DNA from: Pusillimonas sp. DMV24BSW_D
Lineage (GTDB): Bacteria; Pseudomonadota; Gammaproteobacteria; Burkholderiales; Burkholderiaceae_B
NCBI RefSeq assembly: GCF_011388195.1
Contig: NZ_CP049990.1
Coordinates: forward strand, 3,038,001-3,102,000
Reading direction: 5' to 3'
Length of the DNA stretch: 64,000 bases
The notes beneath the pieces are model-generated. The model saw only the letters and a program-made list of their open reading frames with translations, made no database searches and was not told the origin of the DNA. The translations under genes and the position numbers were made by a program. Shown here in pieces: positions 1 through 7,805 of the stretch (positions are counted from its first letter, which is position 1; every line of letters starts with the position of its first letter).

Positions 1-216
1 GAGCACCAACAGCCCTGCCAGGCTGCCGGCAACCACCGCCAAGCCCCCTACGCGGGGCGTTGAACGGCTGTGGGACGCCTGTGGTTTTTTGAAATCCACA
101 TCGCCCGTAAGCTTGCCGTGCCAGCGTTCCGAGGCAACAATCAGCCCCCCCACCATGAAGGCGACAACACAAATGTAGAGCCAGGTTACAGTATCCCAAG
201 TTTGAGGATTGGTCAC
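1..216 (-). CDS. MraY/WecA-type glycosyl-1-phosphate transferase, N-terminal part (runs off the window)
   Basis: The reverse strand from 216 to the window edge is open and encodes a hydrophobic first helix (about residues 8-25), then a cytoplasmic-loop-like stretch ending in TPRVGGLAVVAG and a second hydrophobic helix. The PRxGGLA signature in the first loop is typical of the polyprenyl-phosphate GlcNAc/MurNAc-1-phosphate transferase family (WecA, WbpL, MraY), which load a sugar-1-phosphate onto undecaprenyl phosphate at the inner membrane. The start is uncertain: GTG at 216 is taken because no ATG lies in frame ahead of it and the next in-frame stop is about 70 bases upstream. It has no clear ribosome binding site, and a TTG further upstream is possible. 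The substrate cannot be told from 72 residues. Confidence 0.6.
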   Translation of the reverse strand, partial: MTNPQTWDTVTWLYICVVAFMVGGLIVASERWHGKLTGDVDFKKPQASHSRSTPRVGGLAVVAGSLAGLLVL

Positions 217-350
217 ATTATTACCATGCGTGATGAAATTGATTACATTATGAAGTGACTTTCTTGGCTCTACCTTGCTACGTGCAAGCAGATGCAACGA
301 GAAATGTTACATCAAAACAGGGTAAAAATAGGGGTTAGCCCTGATTCAGG

Positions 351-506
351 CAAAAAAAAGCCCGAGATCTAAGATCTCGGGCTAAATCCACCAAAGGAGG
401 AGGGTGGAGGAGACAACCTTGGCATGCCGGGCTACGAAGACTTTTTGTCTGAGCCACCATGATTCAACTGGGGAAAACCCTTTGCAATCATGTTTCGACA
501 TCCGAT
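351..506 (-). ncRNA. Candidate trans-acting small RNA with anti-Shine-Dalgarno loop
   Basis: On the minus strand a promoter-like pair (-35 TTGCAT at 541-536, -10 TACAAT at 518-513, 17-base spacer) would start a transcript near 506. It ends at a strong intrinsic terminator (383-352), about 155 nt later. Before the terminator is a hairpin (408-387) with stem TCCACC/GGTGGA and a 10-base loop CTCCTCCTTT; a second CUCCUCC lies just 5' of it. Exposed CCUCC-type motifs that can pair with ribosome binding sites, followed by a terminator, are the hallmark of the 'cuckoo' (CcsR-like) RNAs of alpha- and betaproteobacteria. The transcript also holds a 39-codon reading frame (501-382) which I do not recognise and do not call. 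The complementary strand has GGAGGAG ahead of a 12-codon frame, a weaker explanation. Confidence 0.5.
352..383 (-). terminator. Rho-independent terminator (minus strand)
   Basis: A perfect 12-base inverted repeat (AGCCCGAGATCT at 359-370 and its complement at 372-383, one unpaired base between) is followed on the minus strand by a run of at least seven T. No T-run follows on the plus strand, so direction is clear. No recognised protein gene ends just before it, which supports the small RNA call. Confidence 0.85.
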
Positions 507-512
507 AAGCAA

Positions 513-541
513 ATTGTATTTGAAAAAATGTTGCGATGCAA
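513..541 (-). promoter_or_regulatory. Sigma-70-like promoter for the candidate small RNA
   Basis: Read on the minus strand, TTGCAT (541-536) and TACAAT (518-513) are separated by 17 bases. The -10 matches consensus at five of six positions and the -35 at three of six. The -35 overlaps a TTGCGATGCAA-type dyad. A start near 506 is inferred. Confidence 0.4.
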
Positions 542-692
542 GATATTTTTTGTCCTACAACTTTTTTACAACATTGCCGTCTTCAAACACACATAAATTC
601 CTAACGACAAACGCAGTTTAACCTAGGGTTAATCCTAGGTCAATACTCAGCATGCATACAAATTGCAATTTGTTGCAAAATTAGCACCCTAC

Positions 693-1355
693 CTAGATAC
701 GGTACGCCGTTGTCGTCATGACTTTAGACATCAGTTTCATCGCGCATCGAAACGGTATAGGCAATTTTCGTGCACCGGCTGCTTCAGCTTTATGACGATG
801 CGCAATTTCATCTTGCCGCATTTGTTCCACAATGGCGCGCGATCGACCGTCATCGACCGGTAGTGCCTTTAAATGACGATTCAAATGTTGTTCAACCTGT
901 GACTCGGTTTCAGCCATAAAGCCCAGATTCGACGCCGTGCCGGCGCGGCCGGCCAACGCACCCAATGCGAAAGAGCCGGCATACCAGAACGGATTCAAAT
1001 AGCTGCGATGACTATTTAACTGGGTCAGACGATCATTACACCAGGCCAGGTGATCGACCTCTTCCTGAGCCGCCTCATGCAGCACAGCCTGCGTTGATGC
1101 GTCGCGACAAAAATAAGCTTGCCCGCGATACAAAGCCTGGGCGCAAACTTCACCTACATGGTTAACCCGCATTAAACCCGCCGAGTGACGACGATCGGTA
1201 TCATTAAGCGGCGCTTCATCAGCCTGTAGCGGCCCTGCGGGATTGGGGCGCACCGCATGCGCCACACCACTCAGCACTTCAAGGGCTCTGCCCAATTCAA
1301 TCAAACCTTTGTCAACCGGGTTGAAGTGACGACGAACGTTTTGGCCTGCCTGCAT
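693..1355 (-). CDS. coq7: 2-polyprenyl-3-methyl-6-methoxy-1,4-benzoquinone monooxygenase (Coq7 family)
   Basis: A carboxylate-bridged di-iron hydroxylase that carries out a late ring hydroxylation of ubiquinone, working at the inner membrane with the other Ubi proteins. The protein is 220 residues and collinear with bacterial Coq7. The di-iron ligands are visible as Glu in NHVGEVCAQ, the ExxH in EEVDHLAWC, Glu in [11 protein letters not shown] and the ExxH in DEIAHRHKA. An upstream TTG-type frame extension exists, but ATG at 1355 is chosen because GGGTGA sits seven bases ahead of it and the protein then begins like its relatives. It is divergent from the osmC-like gene, so a shared promoter region lies at about 1356-1521. 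Confidence 0.93.
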   Translation of the reverse strand: MQAGQNVRRHFNPVDKGLIELGRALEVLSGVAHAVRPNPAGPLQADEAPLNDTDRRHSAGLMRVNHVGEVCAQALYRGQAYFCRDASTQAVLHEAAQEEVDHLAWCNDRLTQLNSHRSYLNPFWYAGSFALGALAGRAGTASNLGFMAETESQVEQHLNRHLKALPVDDGRSRAIVEQMRQDEIAHRHKAEAAGARKLPIPFRCAMKLMSKVMTTTAYRI

Positions 1356-1521
1356 ATAATCACCCTGAACATAAGCACTACCCTGCAATAACAGGGCCAT
1401 GCACACAACAATCAATATGAAAATGGTACAACGAGATTTGCGATCTGGGTAAATCCGTCGCAGCGTTATGCATTACTATCTTTCTTTTACGTTCCACGCT
1501 CCGCCAGGGGCCGAATTATAG

Positions 1522-1980
1522 GTGTCAAACACAATGGAATGCACGATCGACTGGGGTGGCCCGGACGGAATGCTGTTTGTGGCCCGCACAGGAAGCGGCC
1601 ATGTCGCCGCCATGGACGGCGCACCCGAGGGGGGCGGCAATAATCTTGCGCCCCGCCCGATGGAAATGATGCTCACGGGTGCCGGCGGGTGTGCCGCCTA
1701 CGACGTGGTGCTCATTTTAAAACGCGGCCGGCACGCTGTAACAGGCTGCCGCGTTAAGCTTTCGGCCGAACGCGCCGAAACCGACCCCAAAGTCTTCACC
1801 CGAATTCATTTCGACTTTAAGGTAAGCGGGCGCAATCTGCCTCAAGCCGCCGTAGAAAGGGCCGTACGACTGTCGCACGACAAATACTGCTCGGCCTCGG
1901 CCATATTAGCCAAAACAGCCGACATCACCCATGCGGTCACCGTGCTCGACCAAGCCGAACCTGAAACCTCGTCACAGTAA
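1522..1980 (+). CDS. OsmC family peroxiredoxin-like protein
   Basis: A 152-residue protein of the OsmC/Ohr superfamily, cytosolic thiol peroxidases that reduce organic hydroperoxides through two cysteines. Both are present: Cys in [10 protein letters not shown] (helix start, about residue 57) and Cys in DKYCSASAI (about residue 122). The sequence is closest in style to the YhfA/OsmC-like branch, for which the physiological substrate is unknown. GTG at 1522 is the first start; ATG at 1534 (MECTIDWG) is an equally plausible start and neither has a strong ribosome site. It ends five bases before thyA and is probably cotranscribed with it. Confidence 0.88.
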   Translation: MSNTMECTIDWGGPDGMLFVARTGSGHVAAMDGAPEGGGNNLAPRPMEMMLTGAGGCAAYDVVLILKRGRHAVTGCRVKLSAERAETDPKVFTRIHFDFKVSGRNLPQAAVERAVRLSHDKYCSASAILAKTADITHAVTVLDQAEPETSSQ

Positions 1981-1985
1981 TCACT

Positions 1986-2780
1986 ATGCAACAGTACGAA
2001 AATTTCATGCGCCACGTGTATGAGAACGGCACGCTGAAAACCGACCGCACCGGCACAGGCACGCGCTCTGTTTTCGGCTACCAAATGCGTTTCGATCTGG
2101 CGCAAGGGTTCCCGCTGGTCACCACCAAAAAACTGCATACCAAGAGTATTTTCATTGAACTCTTGTGGTTTTTGCGGGGCGACAACAATGCAAAATGGCT
2201 GCAAGAGCGCGGGGTAAGCATCTGGAATGAATGGGCCGGGCCCGATGGCGACCTGGGGCCCATTTACGGTGTTCAATGGCGCTCATGGCCAAAGCCGGGC
2301 GGAGGTCACATCGACCAGCTGGCGCAAGTGATTGAGGAAATAAAGCGCAACCCCGACTCGCGCCGGTTGATTGTGTCGGCGTGGAATGTCAGCGATATTC
2401 CCAGCATGGCCCTGCCCCCTTGTCATGCTTTCTTCCAGTTCTACGTCGCCGACGGCAAATTGTCGTGCCAGTTGTATCAGCGTAGCGCCGATATCTTCCT
2501 GGGTGTGCCTTTCAATATTGCCAGCTATGCGTTACTTACGCATTTGGTTGCTCAGCAATGCAACCTGGAAGTGGGCGAGTTTATCTGGACAGGCGGGGAT
2601 TGCCATATCTACAGCAACCACTTCAACCAGGTTGAGGAGCAGCTTTCGCGCGAGCCCTATCCCTATCCCAAGTTAACTATCCTGCGTCGCGCACCGTCTT
2701 TATTCGACTATGAGTATGAAGACTTCCAAATCACGGAATATCAGGCGCACCCGCATATCAAGGCGCCCGTCGCCGTTTGA
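1986..2780 (+). CDS. thyA: Thymidylate synthase
   Basis: Methylates dUMP to dTMP using 5,10-methylenetetrahydrofolate and releases dihydrofolate. It is 264 residues, exactly the length of the E. coli-type enzyme. The catalytic Cys lies in [12 protein letters not shown], the dUMP-binding arginines in [13 protein letters not shown] and [19 protein letters not shown], and the C-terminus ends in the folate-loop segment HIKAPVAV. The neighbour downstream is dihydrofolate reductase, which recycles the dihydrofolate made here, a common thyA-folA arrangement. Confidence 0.98.
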   Translation: MQQYENFMRHVYENGTLKTDRTGTGTRSVFGYQMRFDLAQGFPLVTTKKLHTKSIFIELLWFLRGDNNAKWLQERGVSIWNEWAGPDGDLGPIYGVQWRSWPKPGGGHIDQLAQVIEEIKRNPDSRRLIVSAWNVSDIPSMALPPCHAFFQFYVADGKLSCQLYQRSADIFLGVPFNIASYALLTHLVAQQCNLEVGEFIWTGGDCHIYSNHFNQVEEQLSREPYPYPKLTILRRAPSLFDYEYEDFQITEYQAHPHIKAPVAV

Positions 2781-2812
2781 ATAACGGCCTTCCGGGTCTT
2801 ATCGAAGCATTT

Positions 2813-3316
2813 ATGAATACGCTCCACCCCCATATCAAATGTATTGTCGCCTACTCGAAGAACCGCGTGATCGGGCGCGACAATACATTGCCCTGGCGCC
2901 TGCCATCCGACTTGGCGCATTTCAAAAAAGTCACCATGGGGCAACCCATTATCATGGGTCGGAAAACGTGGGAATCATTGGGGCGCCCCTTGCCCGGAAG
3001 ACGCAACATTGTGGTGAGCCGCAATGCAAGCTATGAGGCATCGGGTGCGGAAGTCTTTTCCTCGGTTCAACAGGCTATTCAGGCCTGCCACAATGAACCA
3101 TCGGTTTGCATCATTGGCGGCGCCCAAATTTTTAACGACGCCTTGCCTTTCATCGATGAAATTATTGCCACGGAAATCATGACCGAGGTCGACGGTGATG
3201 TGTTTTTTCCCGAACTTGCCGCGTCTGAATGGCGGGAAACCAACCGCCTGCCGCGGGTGGAAGAAAACGGCTACGCGTACGAAATCGCCACGTATCAGTC
3301 GGTTAAGGCAGCGTAA
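2813..3316 (+). CDS. folA: Dihydrofolate reductase
   Basis: Reduces dihydrofolate to tetrahydrofolate with NADPH, the trimethoprim target. It is 167 residues. Landmarks are the N-terminal IVAYSKNRVIGRDNTLPWRLPSD with the catalytic acid in LPSDLAHFK, the NADPH loop IIMGRKTWESLGRPLPGRRN and the second loop CIIGGAQIFNDALP. ATG at 2813 is preferred to an in-frame TTG at 2777 overlapping thyA, because the protein then starts next to the first beta strand. Its last 22 bases overlap the end of gcvH on the other strand, so no terminator fits between the convergent genes. Confidence 0.97.
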   Translation: MNTLHPHIKCIVAYSKNRVIGRDNTLPWRLPSDLAHFKKVTMGQPIIMGRKTWESLGRPLPGRRNIVVSRNASYEASGAEVFSSVQQAIQACHNEPSVCIIGGAQIFNDALPFIDEIIATEIMTEVDGDVFFPELAASEWRETNRLPRVEENGYAYEIATYQSVKAA

Positions 3317-3669
3317 GAAGCCGCATCCAGCAAGGTATCAAGGTCGGCGGGGTTGTCTGCTTTGAGCTTAAGAATCCACGTTTCGTCAGGCGCCTCGTTC
3401 AGGCTTTCGGGGCGGGTTTCCAGCTCTTTGTTAAAAGCCATGATTGTTCCGCTGACCGGGGCATAAACATCAGACGCCGATTTAACCGATTCCACCACGG
3501 CCACCACATCGCCGGCCTTTACCACGCGGCCCTCTTCAACCTCGCCCACAAACATCAAATCACCCAGTTGCTCCTGCGCATGGTCGGTAATTCCCACCAG
3601 GAATGTCTCCCCGTCCTGCTTGATCCATTGATGCGATTCCGTATATTTACGATCATTCGGTAAGTTCAT
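3295..3669 (-). CDS. gcvH: Glycine cleavage system H protein
   Basis: A lipoyl carrier that shuttles the aminomethyl group of glycine between GcvP, GcvT and dihydrolipoamide dehydrogenase. The 124-residue protein has the canonical lipoylation motif ESVKSASDVYAP with Lys63, and the usual start RKYTESHQWI. AAGGAA precedes ATG 3669. The start overlaps the stop of the upstream flavoprotein (ATGA), implying translational coupling. No gcvT or gcvP is in this window, so the partner genes sit elsewhere or H serves another role such as lipoate relay. Confidence 0.96.
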   Translation of the reverse strand: MNLPNDRKYTESHQWIKQDGETFLVGITDHAQEQLGDLMFVGEVEEGRVVKAGDVVAVVESVKSASDVYAPVSGTIMAFNKELETRPESLNEAPDETWILKLKADNPADLDTLLDAASYAALTD

Positions 3670-4919
3670 TGAAATTCCTTTGCTTTTATTGCCCGGGCAC
3701 AGGCCACTGCCGATGACCAGGCCCACTGAAAATTGTAGCCGCCCAGCCAACCCGTGACGTCAACAGCTTCACCGACAAAATACAAACCCGCCACTGGCTT
3801 GGCTTCCATACTGCGTTGATCAAGGTAACGCGTATCAACACCGCCACGCATCACTTCGGCCTTGCGATAACCCGCTGTACCCGAAGGCACCAAAGACCAT
3901 TCATGGATATGACGAGCCAAACTGCTCAAGACCGCATTGGGCGCATCCGCCAATCTCATATCACCAATCTGCTTTGGCAAATCGGGCGTATTCTTAAGCC
4001 ATTGCTCGGCCAATCTTTTCGGCCAGATGGACGCCAGAACCGAAGAAAGCAGTTGCCGATTACCCTGACGCGCCTCTTTCAAAGTTCGTTCAATATCGGC
4101 ATCCGGAGCCAAGTCCAACACAATAGGCTGACCGGGATTCCAGTAACTGGAAATTTGCAAAATAGCCGGCCCCGACAAGCCCTTATGGGTAAACAGCAAA
4201 TCCTCATCGAACTGCGTGAGCACCGGCTTGGCAGTGGGTTTGCCCAAAACCGGTGAAGACGTCGACACACGAGCCTCTAACGCCACACCGCTTAAGGTGG
4301 AAAAAGGTTGCCATTGCTGCGCATCGAACAACAGCGGCACCAACGCCGGGCGCGGCTCGACCACCTTCAAGCCAAACTGCCTTGCCAGCTTCAACGCAAA
4401 GTCGGTTGCGCCTAACTTGGGAATGGCCAAGCCACCCGTTGCAACAACCAGATTTTGCGCGCGAATGGTACCCGCATCGGTACGCAATACAAAAACACTT
4501 TCCTGCTGATCAACTTGATGTACCGCACACGGCATGCGCCATGCGACACGGCCTTTGTCACACTCGCTGCGCAACATAGAGATGATGGCTTCGCTGGAAT
4601 CATTGCAGAATAGCTGCCCACGATGTTTCTCATGCCAGCCAATGCCGTACTGATTCACCAATTGAATGAAGTCATTGGCGGTGTAGCCGGCCAAGGCCGA
4701 ACGGCAGAAATGCGGATTCTGGGAGATGAAATTCGCCGCCGTTGTTCCCTTGTTGGTGAAATTGCAACGCCCGCCACCCGAAATACGAATTTTTTCCGCC
4801 AGACGCTCGGCATGATCGAGCAATACAACCTTAAGGCCGCGCTGCCCGGCAACCGCCGCAGCCATCATGCCGGCGGCGCCGGCACCGATGACGGCAACAT
4901 CATAAATCGCAGCGGTCAC
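3666..4919 (-). CDS. BaiN/HI0933-type FAD-dependent oxidoreductase
   Basis: A 417-residue flavoprotein of the HI0933/YhiN/BaiN family. Residues 8-13 (GAGAAG) form the dinucleotide-binding Rossmann start. ISGGGRCNFTN at about 47-57 is the diagnostic family motif, and FVGEAVDVTGWLGGYNFQWAWSSA near the end closes the FAD site. Members are annotated as aminoacetone oxidase family or NAD(P)/FAD oxidoreductases; the physiological reaction is not established. It overlaps the decarboxylase upstream and gcvH downstream by ATGA junctions, so the three are read as one translationally coupled unit. Confidence 0.9.
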   Translation of the reverse strand: MTAAIYDVAVIGAGAAGMMAAAVAGQRGLKVVLLDHAERLAEKIRISGGGRCNFTNKGTTAANFISQNPHFCRSALAGYTANDFIQLVNQYGIGWHEKHRGQLFCNDSSEAIISMLRSECDKGRVAWRMPCAVHQVDQQESVFVLRTDAGTIRAQNLVVATGGLAIPKLGATDFALKLARQFGLKVVEPRPALVPLLFDAQQWQPFSTLSGVALEARVSTSSPVLGKPTAKPVLTQFDEDLLFTHKGLSGPAILQISSYWNPGQPIVLDLAPDADIERTLKEARQGNRQLLSSVLASIWPKRLAEQWLKNTPDLPKQIGDMRLADAPNAVLSSLARHIHEWSLVPSGTAGYRKAEVMRGGVDTRYLDQRSMEAKPVAGLYFVGEAVDVTGWLGGYNFQWAWSSAVACARAIKAKEFQ

Positions 4920-7183
4920 TGTGAATCTTCAATTAAACAATCGACGTAATAGCGCGGCTGATTATCGGGGCCGATATCTTCGGCCAAACCATGCACATAA
5001 GTTTCAAAACCGGGAAAACGGGCGTTGAATTCGCGCACAAAGCGCAAGTAGTCAACAATCCTCTTATTGAAACGCTCGCCTGGAATGAGCAAGGGAATAC
5101 CCGGCGGATAGGGCGTTAACAATACCCCGGTCACCCGGCCGTCAAGGTCGTCGATGGCGACACGCTCAACCTCACGGTGAGCCATCCTGGCATAAGCGTC
5201 GGACGGCTTCAACACCGGTTCCATGTCGCTTGTGTACATTTCCGTCGTTAAGCGGGCTACATCGAATTCACGATACGACTCGTGAATTTGCTGACATAAG
5301 TCACGCAAGCCCATGCGCTCATAACGACGATTCTCTTTACAAAAATCGGGCAAACTCCGCCACAACGGATGATTGCGATCGTAGTCGTCTTTGAATTGTT
5401 GAAGCGCAGTAAGCAATGTGTTCCAGCGGCCTTTTGTAATGCCGATGGTGAACATGATGAAAAAGGAATAAAGCCCGGTTTTTTCAATTACCACGCCATG
5501 CTCAGCCAGATATTTCGAGACCAATGCAGCGGGAATGCCCGTTTCTGCAAACGTGCCCGAGATATCCAGCCCTGGGGTCACAATGGTGGCCTTGATGGGG
5601 TCGAGCATGTTGAAACCCTTGGCCAACGGACCAAACCCGTGCCATTCGTCGTCGGCTTCCAGCATCCAGTCTTCACGACTGCCGATACCTTCCGAAACCA
5701 GGCGCTTGGGGCCCCACACCTTGAACCACCAGTCATTCTTGCCGAACTCGGACTCCACCTTGCGCATCGCACGACGGAATTCCAGCGCTTCGCTGATGCT
5801 CTCTTCCACCATGGCCGTCCCGCCGGGCGGTTCCATCATGGCCGCCGCCACGTCGCACGACGCAATAATGGCGTACTGCGGCGAAGTAGACGTATGCATG
5901 AGGAATGCTTCGTTGAATACGTTTCGGTCGAGCTTGCGATTTTCCGGTTCCTGAATCGTAATTTGCGAAGCCTGCGACAAACCGGCGAGCAATTTATGAA
6001 TGGAGTGTGTGGCAAACACCATGGCATCGGTACTGCGCGGACGATCTTTACCGATGGCATGCATGTCTTTGTAGTAATCGTGGAAGGCCGCATGGGGAAT
6101 CCAGGCCTCATCGAAATGCAGGGTGTCAATTTCAGACCCCACCTTTTCTTTAATCATTTCCACGTTGTAGCTCACACCGTCGTATGTGCTTTGCGTAATG
6201 GTAAGAATGCGCGGGCGCTTGTTCTTTACATCGCGCGCGAACGGATTAGCTTCAATTTTGGCGCGAATCGACTCGGGCTCGAACTCTTCTTGCGGAATGG
6301 GCCCGATAATACCCAAATGGTTACGCGTGGGGCGCAAAAAGACCGGAATGGCGCCCGTCATGATAATGGCGTGAAGAATCGACTTATGGCAGTTGCGGTC
6401 GACCACCACAATATCGTCGTTCGCCACGTTGGCATGCCAGACGATTTTGTTCGACGTTGATGTGCCGTTGGTGACGAAAAAACAATGGTCGGCGTTGAAA
6501 ATACGGGCGGCATTGCGTTCGGATTCAGCGACCGGGCCGGTGTGATCAAGCAACTGACCCAACTCGTCGACCGCGTTACACACGTCGGCACGCAACATGT
6601 TTTCGCCAAAAAACTGGTGAAACATTTGCCCCACCGGGCTTTTCAGAAACGCCACCCCGCCCGAGTGTCCCGGACAGTGCCAGGAATAGGAACCGTCGGA
6701 GGCATACTTGAGCAACTCGCGAAAGAAAGGCGGCGCAAGACCGTCGAGATACGCGCGGGCTTCGCGAATGATATGCCGGGCGACGAATTCGGGCGTATCT
6801 TCGAACATGTGAATAAAGCCATGCAGTTCACGCAAAATATCGTTCGGGATATGACGTGACGTGCGCGTTTCCCCATAAAGATAGATGGGGATATCCTCGT
6901 TACGGAACCGCAATTCGCCAATAAACGAACGCAGGTTCTTGATGGCGTTGGCCACATCTTCAGGCGAGTCGACGTCGAACTCTTCGTCGTCGATCGACAA
7001 AATAAAAGCACTGGCGCGGCTTTGCTGCTGGGCAAAGGAACTTAAATCGCCATAACTGGTGACCCCCAGCACTTCCACCCCTTCGGCCTCAATGGCCGCA
7101 GCGAGCGCACGAATACCCAGGCCCGAAGCGTTCTCGGAGCGGTAGTCTTCATCGATAATGACGATGGGGAATCGAAATTTCAT
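4916..7183 (-). CDS. Biodegradative-type Orn/Lys/Arg decarboxylase (AdiA-like)
   Basis: A PLP-dependent fold-type I decarboxylase of 755 residues, the length of inducible arginine decarboxylase AdiA. It has an N-terminal response-regulator-like wing domain (residues 1-130), the PLP core with HFDEAWIPHAAF and the Schiff-base lysine in ATHSIHKLLAGLSQAS, and a C-terminal domain with TPYPPGIPLLIPGE. These enzymes decarboxylate arginine, lysine or ornithine to the diamine, usually for acid resistance or polyamine supply. Which amino acid is used cannot be read from sequence alone; the active-site wording is nearest AdiA. ATG 7183 is chosen over an upstream frame extension because AGGAG lies ten bases ahead. 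No antiporter gene is adjacent. Confidence 0.9.
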   Translation of the reverse strand: MKFRFPIVIIDEDYRSENASGLGIRALAAAIEAEGVEVLGVTSYGDLSSFAQQQSRASAFILSIDDEEFDVDSPEDVANAIKNLRSFIGELRFRNEDIPIYLYGETRTSRHIPNDILRELHGFIHMFEDTPEFVARHIIREARAYLDGLAPPFFRELLKYASDGSYSWHCPGHSGGVAFLKSPVGQMFHQFFGENMLRADVCNAVDELGQLLDHTGPVAESERNAARIFNADHCFFVTNGTSTSNKIVWHANVANDDIVVVDRNCHKSILHAIIMTGAIPVFLRPTRNHLGIIGPIPQEEFEPESIRAKIEANPFARDVKNKRPRILTITQSTYDGVSYNVEMIKEKVGSEIDTLHFDEAWIPHAAFHDYYKDMHAIGKDRPRSTDAMVFATHSIHKLLAGLSQASQITIQEPENRKLDRNVFNEAFLMHTSTSPQYAIIASCDVAAAMMEPPGGTAMVEESISEALEFRRAMRKVESEFGKNDWWFKVWGPKRLVSEGIGSREDWMLEADDEWHGFGPLAKGFNMLDPIKATIVTPGLDISGTFAETGIPAALVSKYLAEHGVVIEKTGLYSFFIMFTIGITKGRWNTLLTALQQFKDDYDRNHPLWRSLPDFCKENRRYERMGLRDLCQQIHESYREFDVARLTTEMYTSDMEPVLKPSDAYARMAHREVERVAIDDLDGRVTGVLLTPYPPGIPLLIPGERFNKRIVDYLRFVREFNARFPGFETYVHGLAEDIGPDNQPRYYVDCLIEDSQ

Positions 7184-7193
7184 GCGGCAACTC

Positions 7194-7760
7194 CTATGCG
7201 CGCGGCAGCGTAACACCCTGCTGACCCTGGTACTTGCCACCACGGTCACGGTACGAAGTTTCACAAACCTCGTCGCTTTCTAAAAACAACATTTGGGCGC
7301 AACCTTCGCCCGCATACACCTTGGCCGGCAATGGTGTGGTGTTGGAAAACTCAAGTGTAACGTGGCCTTCCCACTCGGGTTCGAGAGGCGTCACGTTCAC
7401 GATAATCCCGCAGCGCGCGTACGTGCTTTTGCCCAGACATACGGTTAGCACGCTGCGCGGAATACGGAAATATTCCACGGTGCGCGCCAGCGCAAACGAG
7501 TTGGGCGGAATAATGCACACGTCGCCTTTGAAATCGACAAACGATTTTTCATCGAACGCCTTGGGGTCGACAATCGTGGAATTGATATTGGTAAAAATCT
7601 TGAATTCGTCGGCACAGCGCACATCGTAGCCATAACTGCTTGTGCCGTAGCTCACAATTTTGTTGCCGTTCACACTTCGAACCTGACCCGGCTCGAAAGG
7701 CTCAATCATGCCGTGCTCCTGTGCGACACGTCGAATCCAGCGATCACTTTTAATGGACAT
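7194..7760 (-). CDS. dcd: dCTP deaminase
   Basis: Deaminates dCTP to dUTP and so feeds dUMP to thymidylate synthase. It is 188 residues, the family length. Landmarks are [11 protein letters not shown] at the start, [16 protein letters not shown], the nucleotide-binding [28 protein letters not shown] region with the catalytic Glu, and the C-terminal [14 protein letters not shown]. It sits ten bases before the decarboxylase gene. A TATAAAAT-like sequence just upstream (about 7786-7793, read on the minus strand) may be its own -10 region after tamB. Confidence 0.97.
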   Translation of the reverse strand: MSIKSDRWIRRVAQEHGMIEPFEPGQVRSVNGNKIVSYGTSSYGYDVRCADEFKIFTNINSTIVDPKAFDEKSFVDFKGDVCIIPPNSFALARTVEYFRIPRSVLTVCLGKSTYARCGIIVNVTPLEPEWEGHVTLEFSNTTPLPAKVYAGEGCAQMLFLESDEVCETSYRDRGGKYQGQQGVTLPRA

Positions 7761-7805
7761 GCGTTTCCCTTTTTGAATGGGGGTCTATTTTATAGTACAA
7801 CCCGG

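Larger units (their letters stand above)
217..692. other. Gene-poor stretch: small RNA locus plus palindrome
   Basis: No recognised protein gene lies here. Besides the small RNA, its promoter and its terminator, positions 621-640 hold a 7-base inverted repeat (ACCTAGG, six-base loop, CCTAGGT). Positions 661-681 hold overlapping TTGCAA/TTGCAA-type dyads, which could be operator sites. Nothing else is supportable. Confidence 0.5.

Noticed and set aside
382-501. 39-codon minus-strand reading frame inside the small RNA
   Set aside because: It spans the anti-Shine-Dalgarno loop, has no ribosome binding site and no recognisable protein family; its start would lie only about five bases from the inferred transcript start.
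3667-3700. Glycine riboswitch ahead of gcvH
   Set aside because: gcvH starts inside the upstream gene's stop codon, leaving no leader RNA for a riboswitch.
5369-6460. Long plus-strand reading frame opposite the decarboxylase gene
   Set aside because: It is an antisense shadow of a well-supported enzyme gene, with no family resemblance and no ribosome binding site.
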